DNA of 5,695 nucleotides from Pseudomonadota bacterium (lineage in GTDB: Bacteria; Pseudomonadota; Alphaproteobacteria; Sphingomonadales; Sphingomonadaceae). Position numbers and translations under genes: made by a program. The stretch spans positions 1-5,695 of the forward strand of contig JARXKO010000100.1 in the NCBI GenBank assembly GCA_030271595.1. Reading direction: 5' to 3'. Positions 1-5,695 of the stretch are shown here, one piece after another. Numbering within the stretch: position 1 is the first letter of the stretch; the number at the start of each line of letters is the position of its first letter. Below the pieces are notes generated by a model. That model was not told where the DNA came from, made no database searches, and saw only the letters and a program-made list of their open reading frames with translations.

Positions 1-1
1 C

Positions 2-466
2 AAGGACGACGAGCTCGACGAGGCCCTCGGGCTGGCGATGGGCGCCGACGATTATATCGCCAAACCCTTTTCCCAGCGGCTGCTGATTGCCCGCATCAAG
101 GCCATCCTCCGGCGGCAGGACTTGGCCAAGGGCGAGGCCTCGGCCAATCCGGACGAGCCCGACTTGCCGTTGCTCGAGCGTGGCCGGCTGGTCATGGACC
201 CGGCGCGGCACAAGGTTTCGTGGGGCGGCCGCGACGTCAGCCTGACGGTTACCGAGTTCATCATTCTGGAAGCACTGGCCCAGCGCCCCGGGGTAGTGAA
301 AAACCGCAACCAATTGCTCGATATCGCCTATAGTGATGACGTTTATGTCGACGACCGAACCATCGACAGCCACATCAAGCGGATCCGGCGCAAGTTCCGC
401 GCCGCCGCCGCCGATTTCGATGCAATCGAGACCCTTTATGGCGTCGGTTACCGTTTCGACCTCTGA
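2..466 (+). CDS. chvI: ChvI-type response regulator, C-terminal part (5' truncated by window edge)
   Basis: This is the C-terminal 154 residues of an OmpR/PhoB-family DNA-binding response regulator; the reading frame is open back to base 2, so the real start lies outside the window. The first visible residues are the end of the receiver domain: [10 protein letters not shown] carries the conserved switch-region lysine and proline (AAA CCC at 62-67). The phospho-acceptor aspartate is not in view. A linker of about 30 residues leads into a winged-helix domain from about base 160, with the family features LTVTEF, the recognition-helix region [17 protein letters not shown] and the C-terminal wing YGVGYRFDL. 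The ATG at 38 is internal and not a start. The gene overlaps the next one, a matching sensor kinase, by 29 bases. Known family members (ChvI, BvrR) control envelope, acid-response and metabolic genes. The symbol rests on the adjoining ChvG-like kinase and hprK/PTS genes; the OmpR-family call itself is certain. Confidence 0.93.
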   Translation, partial: KDDELDEALGLAMGADDYIAKPFSQRLLIARIKAILRRQDLAKGEASANPDEPDLPLLERGRLVMDPARHKVSWGGRDVSLTVTEFIILEALAQRPGVVKNRNQLLDIAYSDDVYVDDRTIDSHIKRIRRKFRAAAADFDAIETLYGVGYRFDL

Positions 467-2009
467 AGACGATCCCGACCTGGCGTTGAGCTGGTCCGGG
501 CGCTGGTCGCTGACGCACCGTATTCTGGCGGTCAACATCCTCACCCTGCTGCTGGTCGCGCTGAGCACGCTTTATCTCGACGTCTTCCGTAGCCGGCTGA
601 GCAAGGAACGCATTCGCCAGACCCGGATCGAGGCCACCACCACCGCGCAGGCGATGGGCCATGTCCCGCAATCGCAATGGCCGGCGTTGCTTACCGCCGT
701 ATCGCAATCGTCCGACAACCGCTTGCGGCTTTACGGGCCGGACGGACGGCTGCTGGTCGACAGCTGGACCGCGAGTGGTCCGACCTATTTCCTGCGCGAT
801 CCGTCGACTCAGAATTGGACCAAGGACGTCGCCCGGGCACTGGACCGCGGGTTCAATGGGCTGGTCGGAGCCCGCACCCTGGACGATTTCATCGAGCCTT
901 CAAGGGATCGGCTCGAGGCGTGGCCCGAAGCCATGGAAGCACGCCGCACCGGCAAGTGGGAGACGGTCGTGCGCAACGCCCCAGACCTCACTCCAGTGAT
1001 TTCGGCGGCGGTGCCGATCGCCGGTAACGTCCTGCTCGCCACCGAAAATGACCGCGCCTTCACCCGTACCGTGCGCGGCCAGCGCACGATCATCGCCGCC
1101 GCGATGGCGTTTATCGTCCTGGTCTCGATCCTGCTATCGACGTTCCTCGCCCGGACGATCGTTCGCCCGCTCCGCCGGCTTGCGCTTGCAGCCCAGCGGG
1201 TGCGGCTCGGCCGCTCGCGCGAAGTGCGGGTTCCACGTTTGCCTTCGCGCAGCGACGAGATTGGTCTCCTCGCCCGCGCAGTAAGCGATATGAGCCAATC
1301 GCTTCGCCACCGGATCGACAACATCGAATCCTTCGCCGCCGATGTCACCCACGAGCTCAAGAATCCGCTCGCTTCGCTGCGGTCCGCGATCGACGGGATC
1401 GAGGCGGTCAAGGACGCCAAGCTGCGCAAGCAATTGCTCGCAGTCGCGCGCCACGACGTCGTCCGGCTCGACCGGCTGATCAACGACATCAGCGAAGCCG
1501 CCCGAACCGACGCCGAGCTTGCCCGCGCGAAGTTCGAGCGAGTCGACCTTGGACCGCTGATCGAACAACTGGTGGCAAGCTGGGACGACCGCCGTGAGAA
1601 AGGCGACGCGCGTCTCGCCTTTGCCCGGCCGCGCATGGATACCGCGGCGGTGATGGGCAAGCCGGACCGGCTGGCCCGGGCGATCAACAATCTGATCGAC
1701 AACGCGATCAGTTTCTCGCCGCCCGGCGGCCTTATCGAGATCGCGGCATCGCGGGTCGGCGACAAGGTCCGAATCCGGATCGACGACGAAGGTCCGGGCG
1801 TGCCGCACGAGGCGCGTGAGAAAATCTTTAACCGATTCCATAGCATTCGTCCCGAGGGCGACGAATTCGGGCGCCATTCGGGACTAGGCCTTGCGATCGC
1901 ACGCGCGATTGTCGAAGGACATGACGGGGAGATTGACGTGGCCGATCGTGACGATGCGCCGTCGGGCGCCCGCTTCACCATCATCCTGCCGGCGGCGGAC
2001 CGGCCATGA
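438..2009 (+). CDS. chvG: ChvG-type membrane sensor histidine kinase
   Basis: Sensor kinase of 523 residues that should phosphorylate the adjacent ChvI. From the N terminus: a cytoplasmic stretch, TM1 at about 29-47 ([19 protein letters not shown]), a periplasmic sensor region of about 165 residues, TM2 at about 217-238, a HAMP linker to about 290, a HisKA dimerisation domain with the phospho-acceptor His305 in [12 protein letters not shown], and an HATPase_c domain. The ATPase domain has an N box around Asn422 (NNLIDNA), a G1 box at 450-455 (DEGPGV), an F box (IFNRF) and a G2 box at 482-485 (GLGL), so all catalytic motifs are intact. I chose the ATG at 438, which has a weak GAG upstream at 428-430. 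An in-frame ATG at 420 would add six residues. The ATG at 333 would add 35 residues, all lying within the chvI coding region. Its stop overlaps the hprK start as ATGA. In Rhizobiales this kinase is restrained by the periplasmic protein ExoR; no ExoR is visible here, so the signal is unknown. Confidence 0.93.
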   Translation: MASVTVSTSEDDPDLALSWSGRWSLTHRILAVNILTLLLVALSTLYLDVFRSRLSKERIRQTRIEATTTAQAMGHVPQSQWPALLTAVSQSSDNRLRLYGPDGRLLVDSWTASGPTYFLRDPSTQNWTKDVARALDRGFNGLVGARTLDDFIEPSRDRLEAWPEAMEARRTGKWETVVRNAPDLTPVISAAVPIAGNVLLATENDRAFTRTVRGQRTIIAAAMAFIVLVSILLSTFLARTIVRPLRRLALAAQRVRLGRSREVRVPRLPSRSDEIGLLARAVSDMSQSLRHRIDNIESFAADVTHELKNPLASLRSAIDGIEAVKDAKLRKQLLAVARHDVVRLDRLINDISEAARTDAELARAKFERVDLGPLIEQLVASWDDRREKGDARLAFARPRMDTAAVMGKPDRLARAINNLIDNAISFSPPGGLIEIAASRVGDKVRIRIDDEGPGVPHEAREKIFNRFHSIRPEGDEFGRHSGLGLAIARAIVEGHDGEIDVADRDDAPSGARFTIILPAADRP

Positions 2010-2467
2010 ACGCCAGCGCCGGCCCAGCCCAGCCGCGCCTGTCGTCGGAAACCGTCCACGCCAGCACGGTCGCGATCGAAGGCCGGGCGGTGCTCATCAC
2101 CGGCCCCTCGGGCGCGGGCAAATCGGACCTCGCTTTGCGCCTGCTCGACCGCGGCTTCGCGCTCATCAGCGACGACCAGACGATCGTCCGCCGCGATGGC
2201 GAGCGGCTGATCGCCTCGCCGCCGCCAGCAATCGCCGGCAAGCTCGAGATCCGCGGCATTGGAATCATCGAGATGGACCATGTCAGCGACTTGCCGGTAG
2301 CCTTGCTGGTCGAGCTCACAAGCGACATCCAGCGCTTGCCCGATGACGCCCGCGAACGGCCGCTGCTGGGCATTTCACTGCCGTTGATCAGCATCGATGC
2401 AATGGCCGCTTCGGCACCGTCGAAGGTCGCGCTCGCGCTCGACCGCATGGGCCTCAAGGTCGAATGA
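2006..2467 (+). CDS. hprK: HPr kinase/phosphorylase, short alphaproteobacterial form
   Basis: Protein of 153 residues matching the catalytic P-loop domain of HPr kinase/phosphorylase, which phosphorylates (and in full-length enzymes dephosphorylates) a serine of HPr. The Walker A motif GPSGAGKS is at 33-40. The acidic pair of the family is at 56-57 in LISDDQ, and the HPrK signature LEIRGIGIIEM is at 80-90. Firmicute enzymes are about 310 residues with a separate N-terminal domain; here that domain is absent and the C-terminal helical part is shortened, which is the known alphaproteobacterial form. The start is fixed by the ATGA overlap with the chvG stop (2006-2009), with a purine-rich GGCGGA about six bases upstream. 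The stop in turn overlaps the rapZ start as ATGA (2464-2467). Its presumed substrate, HPr, is encoded three genes downstream and keeps the target serine. Whether this short form has phosphorylase as well as kinase activity cannot be read from the sequence. Confidence 0.93.
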   Translation: MNASAGPAQPRLSSETVHASTVAIEGRAVLITGPSGAGKSDLALRLLDRGFALISDDQTIVRRDGERLIASPPPAIAGKLEIRGIGIIEMDHVSDLPVALLVELTSDIQRLPDDARERPLLGISLPLISIDAMAASAPSKVALALDRMGLKVE

Positions 2468-3372
2468 CCAAGGCGCGGCCCAAGCCGCGCCTGCTGCTCG
2501 TCACCGGCATGTCCGGGGCGGGCAAATCGACCGTCCTCGACGCCCTCGAGGACATGGGCTGGGATATCGTCGACAACCTGCCCGCCGATTTGCTCGACGG
2601 CTTCGTCAATGGCGGGGCGGAATGCCGCATCGCCCCCGCCGCGGTGGCGATGGACGTGCGCAGCCGCGGTTTCGACCCCGAAGCACTGCCCGGGCTGATC
2701 GGCGCAATCCCCGGAGTCGATGCCCAAATCCTCTACGTCGATTGCTCGGAGCAGGAGCTGCTTCGCCGTTACGACGAAACTCGCCGCCGCCATCCGCTCG
2801 CCCCCGATCGCCCGGCCGAGGACGGCATTGCCCGCGAACGCGACTTGACGGCGTCGCTGCGCAAGGCCGCCGACAGCCTCATCGACACCACCGACCTCAG
2901 CCCCGCCGATATACGCGAGGAGTTGGTGCGCCGTTTTGGCGAGCCCGGCGACCAGCCGGTCCTGACCATCACCTCGTTCGGCTTCGCCCGCGGCGTGTCG
3001 CGCACCGCCGATCTGATGTTCGACGTGCGCTTCCTCCCCAACCCGCATTGGGACGAGCAGCTTCGGCCGCTCACCGGCGCCGATCAGGCGGTACGCGATT
3101 ATCTGGCCCGCGACCCGGCGTGGAGCGCGATGGTCGAGCGTACGGTTTCGCTTCTCATCGACTGGATTCCGCGCTACTGGGCCGCCGGCAAAAATTATGT
3201 GACCGTCGCTTTTGGGTGCACTGGTGGGCGGCACCGGTCGGTCGCTGCGGCGGAAGCAATCGCCGAACGGTTACGGCAATCCGGATTCGCCCCCAATGTC
3301 CGACATCGCGACCTGGCCTCACCGCCACGAGACGCGATCGAGCGGCAAGCGGCGGCGCGGACGAACGAGTAG
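2464..3372 (+). CDS. rapZ: RapZ/YvcJ-family RNase adapter, nucleotide-binding
   Basis: P-loop protein of 302 residues of the RapZ (YvcJ/YhbJ, UPF0042) family. The Walker A motif GMSGAGKS is at 15-22, followed by the family-typical DNLP at 37-40 and MDVRSRGF from residue 63. The C-terminal domain contains the hallmark FGCTGGRHRSV at 250-260. In Escherichia coli, RapZ senses glucosamine-6-phosphate and guides RNase E to the small RNA GlmZ; in alphaproteobacteria the RNA partner is not established, so only family membership is secure. The tail after RHRDL (280-284) differs from E. coli RapZ as I recall it: the terminal basic KRK cluster used for RNA binding is absent, and about 18 residues with alternating acidic and basic side chains follow. 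The start is supported by the ATGA overlap with hprK and by AAGG at 2456-2459. It sits between the HPr kinase and its substrate, which suggests shared regulation with the PTS. Confidence 0.94.
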   Translation: MTKARPKPRLLLVTGMSGAGKSTVLDALEDMGWDIVDNLPADLLDGFVNGGAECRIAPAAVAMDVRSRGFDPEALPGLIGAIPGVDAQILYVDCSEQELLRRYDETRRRHPLAPDRPAEDGIARERDLTASLRKAADSLIDTTDLSPADIREELVRRFGEPGDQPVLTITSFGFARGVSRTADLMFDVRFLPNPHWDEQLRPLTGADQAVRDYLARDPAWSAMVERTVSLLIDWIPRYWAAGKNYVTVAFGCTGGRHRSVAAAEAIAERLRQSGFAPNVRHRDLASPPRDAIERQAAARTNE

Positions 3373-3375
3373 AGG
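3371..3375 (+). promoter_or_regulatory. Ribosome binding site for the EIIA gene
   Basis: AGAGG overlaps the rapZ stop codon (TAG at 3370-3372). It lies 11 bases before the ATG at 3387 and 5 bases before an in-frame GTG at 3381. A second purine run, GAG at 3377-3379, is 7 bases before the ATG. Spacing therefore allows either start; the ATG gives the usual family N terminus MIGLVLVTHG. This is the only junction among the chvI-to-methyltransferase genes with an untranslated spacer (14 bases) rather than an overlap. Confidence 0.5.
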
Positions 3376-3386
3376 CGAGTGTGTCG

Positions 3387-3794
3387 ATGATTGGACTGGT
3401 GCTTGTGACCCACGGCCGACTGGCGGCCGAATTCATCACCGCCATGGAACATGTGGTTGGACCGCAGGAGGCGATCGAATCGATTTGCATCGGCCCCGAC
3501 GACGATATGGAAAAGCGCCGCAAGGACATCGCCAGGGCCATCGGCAAGGTCGATCTTGGCCACGGCGTGATCATCCTCACCGACCTGTTCGGCGGCACTC
3601 CGTCGAACCTCGCCATCAGCCTGATGAAGTCCGCGGACATCGAAGTCATCGCCGGGGTCAATCTGCCGATGCTCATCCGCCTCGAAGGCGCGCGCAAGGT
3701 GATGCCGGTCCATGCCGCGGTCGCGGCGGCGCGCGAAGCCGGGCGCAAATATATTTCGGTCGCTTCCGAAATCCTCGGGGAAGCCGCCGCTTGA
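3387..3794 (+). CDS. manX: PTS EIIA component, mannose/sorbose (EIIA-Man) family
   Basis: Stand-alone EIIA domain of 135 residues; it should accept phosphate from HPr on a histidine. The N terminus MIGLVLVTHGRLA places the phospho-acceptor at His9, equivalent to His10 of E. coli ManX. The second family motif TDLFGGTPSN is at 65-74, with the conserved active-site Asp66. Length matches a single EIIA-Man domain. No EIIB, EIIC or EIID gene is present, so transport is unlikely from this locus. In Brucella the equivalent protein is called PtsM and belongs to an incomplete, regulatory PTS. The start is ATG 3387; a GTG at 3381 would add two residues. The stop TGA at 3792-3794 lies inside the TTGA junction with the HPr gene. 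The symbol manX follows rhizobial usage; unlike E. coli ManX there is no fused IIB domain. Confidence 0.93.
   Translation: MIGLVLVTHGRLAAEFITAMEHVVGPQEAIESICIGPDDDMEKRRKDIARAIGKVDLGHGVIILTDLFGGTPSNLAISLMKSADIEVIAGVNLPMLIRLEGARKVMPVHAAVAAAREAGRKYISVASEILGEAAA
3777..3783 (+). promoter_or_regulatory. ptsH: Ribosome binding site that supports the TTG start of HPr
   Basis: GGGGAAG lies in the last codons of the EIIA gene, seven bases before TTG 3791. It is the strongest Shine-Dalgarno-like purine run near this junction. It is the main reason, together with the TTGA stop/start overlap, for accepting a TTG initiator. Confidence 0.6.
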
Positions 3795-4078
3795 GCGCTG
3801 CTAACCCGGAAGGGGTCAGCCGCGAGGTCCGAATCGGCAACCAGCGCGGACTGCACGCCCGCGCCAGCGCCAAGTTCGTCAATCTGGCGAGCGACATCGG
3901 CAAGGACATCTGGGTCGAGAAGGACGGCAATAGGGTCACCGGCACGTCGATCATGGGCCTGATGATGCTTGGCGCGGCCATGGGCGATGTGATCGTCATT
4001 CACGTCAGCGGCGACGGCGCCGATGAAGCGCTGGAGCAACTGGCCAGACTGGTCGAGGAGCGCTTCGGCGAAGAATAA
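3791..4078 (+). CDS. ptsH: HPr phosphocarrier protein (TTG start)
   Basis: HPr of 95 residues, the small phosphocarrier between Enzyme I and EIIA proteins. The active-site motif RGLHARASAKF places the phospho-histidine at His22 (His15 in classical numbering). The regulatory-serine motif TSIMGLMMLG places Ser53 exactly 31 residues later, as His15 and Ser46 are in Bacillus, so the protein should be a substrate both of Enzyme I and of the HPr kinase encoded upstream. The start is TTG 3791, overlapping the EIIA stop as TTGA and preceded by GGGGAAG at 3777-3783. There is no in-frame ATG or GTG before the conserved core, so a non-AUG start is nearly forced. It gives an N terminus about seven residues longer than classical HPr. 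Enzyme I (probably PtsP, the nitrogen-type form) is not in the window. The TAA stop shares one base with the next start codon (TAATG). Confidence 0.93.
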   Translation: MSAANPEGVSREVRIGNQRGLHARASAKFVNLASDIGKDIWVEKDGNRVTGTSIMGLMMLGAAMGDVIVIHVSGDGADEALEQLARLVEERFGEE

Positions 4079-4875
4079 TGCCGCGCGAGGTCACGGGCTT
4101 TTCGAACACCACGGTCAAGCGGCTGCGTGCGCTGCGCGACAAAAAGGCTCGCCGTGCCGAGGGGATGTTCCTGGCCGAGGGCCTGAGGATCATGGCCGAG
4201 GCGCGCGACAGCGGCTTCCTGCCCGAGATCATCGCCTTCGCCGACGAGGGCGCCAAGCACCCGCTCGCCGCCCCGATCATCGCCGCGACCGAGGCCGCGG
4301 GCGGCGACGCCATCCACACCAGCGACGACATCCTCACCAAGATGAGCGGCAAGGACAATGCGCCGCTGCTGATCGGTGCCTATCGCCAGCCGCCAACGAC
4401 CCTCGACCGGATCGACCGCCGCGCCTCCGACGTGTGGATCGTTGCCCAGGCGCTGCGCGATCCGGGCAATATCGGCACCATCCTGCGCACCGGTGACGCG
4501 GTCGGCGCCGGCGGATTGATCCTGATCGACGACTGCGCCGACCCGTTTTCGGTCGAGGGCGTTCGGGCTTCGATGGGGGCGATCTTCACGCAGGCGATCG
4601 CGGCGGCGCCGTGGGCGGAGTTTCTCGCCTGGCTGCGCGCCGGCGACGGGCAATTGGTCGGGACCAGCCTCACGGCCAGCGACGACTATCTCGCCGCTCG
4701 TTATGCCAAGCCCTGCTTCCTCCTCATCGGCAACGAGCAGCAAGGCCTGCCCGCCGATTACGAGGCGGATTGCGATTTGCTCGTCAAAATCCCGATGGCC
4801 GGACGCGCCGACAGTCTCAACGCTGCGGTCGCGGCCGCGGTCATGGCCTTTCAAGTCCGGGCCAGCTGGCGCTGA
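4078..4875 (+). CDS. SpoU/TrmH-family RNA 2'-O-ribose methyltransferase
   Basis: Protein of 265 residues of the SPOUT superfamily, which methylates ribose 2'-OH groups of tRNA or rRNA using S-adenosylmethionine. The N-terminal part (about 1-100) looks like the substrate-binding domain, with KRLRALRDKKARRAEGMFLA typical of the TrmH/RlmB-like branch. The knotted catalytic domain carries the three SpoU motifs: DPGNIGTILRT at 128-138 (conserved Asn131 and Arg137), LIGNEQQGLP at 216-225 (Glu220), and IPMAGRADSLNAA at 238-250 (Ser246 and Asn248). The target nucleotide cannot be decided from sequence; RlmB-like 23S rRNA and tRNA modification are both possible, so I give no symbol. The start ATG 4078 overlaps the HPr stop as TAATG. 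The nearest good purine run, GAGGAG at 4055-4060, is 17 bases upstream, too far for a normal ribosome binding site, so translation probably depends on coupling to HPr. Confidence 0.92.
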   Translation: MPREVTGFSNTTVKRLRALRDKKARRAEGMFLAEGLRIMAEARDSGFLPEIIAFADEGAKHPLAAPIIAATEAAGGDAIHTSDDILTKMSGKDNAPLLIGAYRQPPTTLDRIDRRASDVWIVAQALRDPGNIGTILRTGDAVGAGGLILIDDCADPFSVEGVRASMGAIFTQAIAAAPWAEFLAWLRAGDGQLVGTSLTASDDYLAARYAKPCFLLIGNEQQGLPADYEADCDLLVKIPMAGRADSLNAAVAAAVMAFQVRASWR

Positions 4876-4910
4876 GGGAACCGCGGCCTTGGCGCCGGGG
4901 TTGTCTGCGC

Positions 4911-5255
4911 ATGAACAAGCTTCTCCTCGCGCTCCCGCTCGCCGCGCTCACCGGCGGCTGCCTGACCACCCCGGCGCCGCCGCCGCCGCCCTATCACGCG
5001 CTCGGCACCGAGCCGTTCTGGAACCTGCTCATCGACCCCGTCAATCTGACCTTCGTCCAACCCGACGCCCAGCCGATCCTGCAGCGCACGCCGGCGGTAA
5101 TCCACGGCGTCGCCGGCGAAATCTACCAGACCGCGCGGATCAACGTGAACATCGTCCACGCCCCGTGCAGCGATGGAATGAGCGACCGCACCTATCCCGA
5201 CAAGGTTCAGGTCACGGTCGACGGACGGCAATTTAACGGCTGCGGCGGACTTTAG
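4911..5255 (+). CDS. Small predicted lipoprotein of the GTEPFW (COG3650-like) type
   Basis: Predicted exported protein of 114 residues. It has a short lipoprotein signal peptide, MNKLLLALPLAALTGGC, with the probable lipidated cysteine at 17. The lipobox is slightly off consensus, because leucine is at -4 and threonine at -3. A proline-rich stretch follows (TTPAPPPPP, 19-27), probably a flexible linker, then YHALGTEPFWNL (28-39). This GTEPFW motif and the C-terminal CSDGMSDRTYP plus FNGCGG are features I recognise from uncharacterised COG3650-like envelope proteins; function is unknown. The two cysteines outside the signal could form a disulphide. The ATG at 4911 is chosen because it starts the signal peptide directly; a GGGG at 4897-4900 is a weak ribosome binding site. 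It is 35 bases after the methyltransferase gene, so it may be read from the same transcript, and its TAG stop overlaps the stop of the convergent rmuC. Confidence 0.85.
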   Translation: MNKLLLALPLAALTGGCLTTPAPPPPPYHALGTEPFWNLLIDPVNLTFVQPDAQPILQRTPAVIHGVAGEIYQTARINVNIVHAPCSDGMSDRTYPDKVQVTVDGRQFNGCGGL

Positions 5256-5695
5256 GCGGCGGCGTCGTCCTCGTTCGACGGCAAGGGCAAAGGCGGCGGG
5301 ATTTCCTTGTCGCCATAACGGGCCAGCGCCTCGACCGGCGTCACATGGTCGATCTCGCGCGCACTTGGCTCGATGTTGAGGTCGCGAAGCTTGCGTGCCG
5401 TTACCAGCGAACGGCTTTCGAACGATGAGACGAAGCTGTTGTAATTGTTGACCGCGGTAGTCAGTCCGCCACCGACGCGCTTCAAATCCTGAGCGGCTTT
5501 GGCCAGGCGGTCGTACAACTCCTTGCCAAGGGCGCCGATCTGCCGTGCCTCGCGGGTCAGACTTTCCTGCCGCCACACCGCCGCGACGGTCCGGGCAATC
5601 GCGATCAGGTTGGTCGGGGTGGCAAGCAGCACCCGGCGATCGAACGCATAATCCCAAAGCCCGCTATCCTGCTCGAGCGCGGCCGACAGGAAATG
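5252..5695 (-). CDS. rmuC: RmuC family protein, C-terminal part (5' truncated by window edge)
   Basis: The last 147 residues of an RmuC protein; the frame is open to the window edge at 5695, so most of the roughly 400-500-residue family length is missing. The first visible part, AALEQDSGLWDYAFDRRVLL followed by ATPTNLIAIARTVAAVW, is the most conserved block of the RmuC domain. A predicted helical region and the family-typical NNYNSFVSSFESR follow. The end is a variable tail rich in proline and acidic residues, finishing in alanines. RmuC proteins are linked to genome stability and limit DNA inversions in E. coli; they belong to a nuclease-like fold, but the biochemistry is poorly defined. The GTG at 5632 is an internal valine codon, not the start. 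The TAA stop (5254-5252) overlaps the TAG stop of the lipoprotein gene on the other strand. It appears unrelated in function to the PTS genes. Confidence 0.93.
   Translation of the reverse strand, partial: HFLSAALEQDSGLWDYAFDRRVLLATPTNLIAIARTVAAVWRQESLTREARQIGALGKELYDRLAKAAQDLKRVGGGLTTAVNNYNSFVSSFESRSLVTARKLRDLNIEPSAREIDHVTPVEALARYGDKEIPPPLPLPSNEDDAAA

Noticed and set aside
809..2281. Long 490-codon open frame on the - strand opposite chvG and hprK
   Set aside because: It is antisense to genes with intact catalytic motifs. Its translation is arginine- and serine-rich low-complexity sequence with no recognisable domain, as expected from antisense frames in high-GC DNA.
1981..3234. 417-codon open frame on the - strand opposite hprK and rapZ
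   Set aside because: It covers two well-supported genes, has no recognisable motifs, and is explained by GC-biased third positions.
2397..3386. Long + strand extension upstream of EIIA in the same frame, overlapping rapZ
   Set aside because: The extension is arginine/proline-rich and out of frame with rapZ. The EIIA domain starts at its normal N terminus at 3387, so no fusion is supported.
3212..3790. + strand extension upstream of HPr, suggesting a longer HPr fusion
   Set aside because: It covers the EIIA gene in another frame and is low-complexity Arg/His/Gly sequence. TTG 3791 with a ribosome binding site gives normal HPr length.
4000..4854. 284-codon open frame on the - strand opposite the methyltransferase gene
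   Set aside because: It is the antisense shadow of a gene with all three SpoU motifs; the translation is Asp/Arg/Gly/Val-rich without a fold signature.
4876..4910. Possible terminator or promoter in the gap before the lipoprotein gene
   Set aside because: Only a four-base-pair CGGC/GCCG stem with no following T run is visible, and no convincing -35/-10 pair fits in 35 bases.
4965..4992. CCG-rich short repeat
   Set aside because: It encodes the proline-rich linker of the lipoprotein, is imperfect and short, and is not evidence of a mobile or regulatory repeat.

Overview
This window looks like ordinary, GC-rich chromosomal DNA from an alphaproteobacterium, most likely a sphingomonad (Sphingomonas, Sphingomicrobium or a relative). 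The taxonomic call is inference. It rests on the high GC content, on the gene order chvI-chvG-hprK-rapZ-EIIA(Man)-HPr, which is a known alphaproteobacterial arrangement (the bvrR/bvrS-PTS locus of Brucella is the best-described example), and on the very short HPr kinase typical of that class. Coding density is almost total. The longest stretch outside genes is 35 bases, so there is no room for a hidden large element, RNA gene or CRISPR array.

Bases 1-466 hold the C-terminal part of a ChvI-type OmpR-family response regulator, whose start lies left of the window. It overlaps chvG (438-2009), the membrane sensor kinase. Next come hprK (2006-2467, a minimal HPr kinase/phosphorylase), rapZ (2464-3372, P-loop RNase adapter), a mannose-type EIIA (3387-3794), HPr (3791-4078, TTG start) and a SpoU/TrmH-family RNA 2'-O-methyltransferase (4078-4875). 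All of these are on the + strand, mostly joined by stop/start overlaps (ATGA, ATGA, TTGA, TAATG), as expected of one translationally coupled operon. After a 35-base gap comes a small lipoprotein of the GTEPFW (COG3650-like) type (4911-5255). Its stop codon overlaps the stop codon of a convergent, right-truncated rmuC on the - strand (5252-5695).

Functionally, the core is an envelope-stress or acid-type two-component system (ChvG/ChvI) physically linked to an incomplete, regulatory phosphotransferase system. HPr carries both the histidine phosphorylated by Enzyme I (His22) and the serine targeted by HPr kinase (Ser53). EIIA has its phospho-acceptor His9. No sugar permease (EIIB/EIIC/EIID) is present, so the PTS proteins probably carry signals rather than transport sugar. 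RapZ sits in the middle of this set and may link PTS or amino-sugar status to RNA turnover; that link is inference.

I did not find an undescribed system here. The more interesting points are the non-AUG start of HPr, the reduced HprK, the altered RapZ C-terminal tail, the stop-on-stop overlap with rmuC, and the tight coupling of an RNA methyltransferase to the PTS genes.
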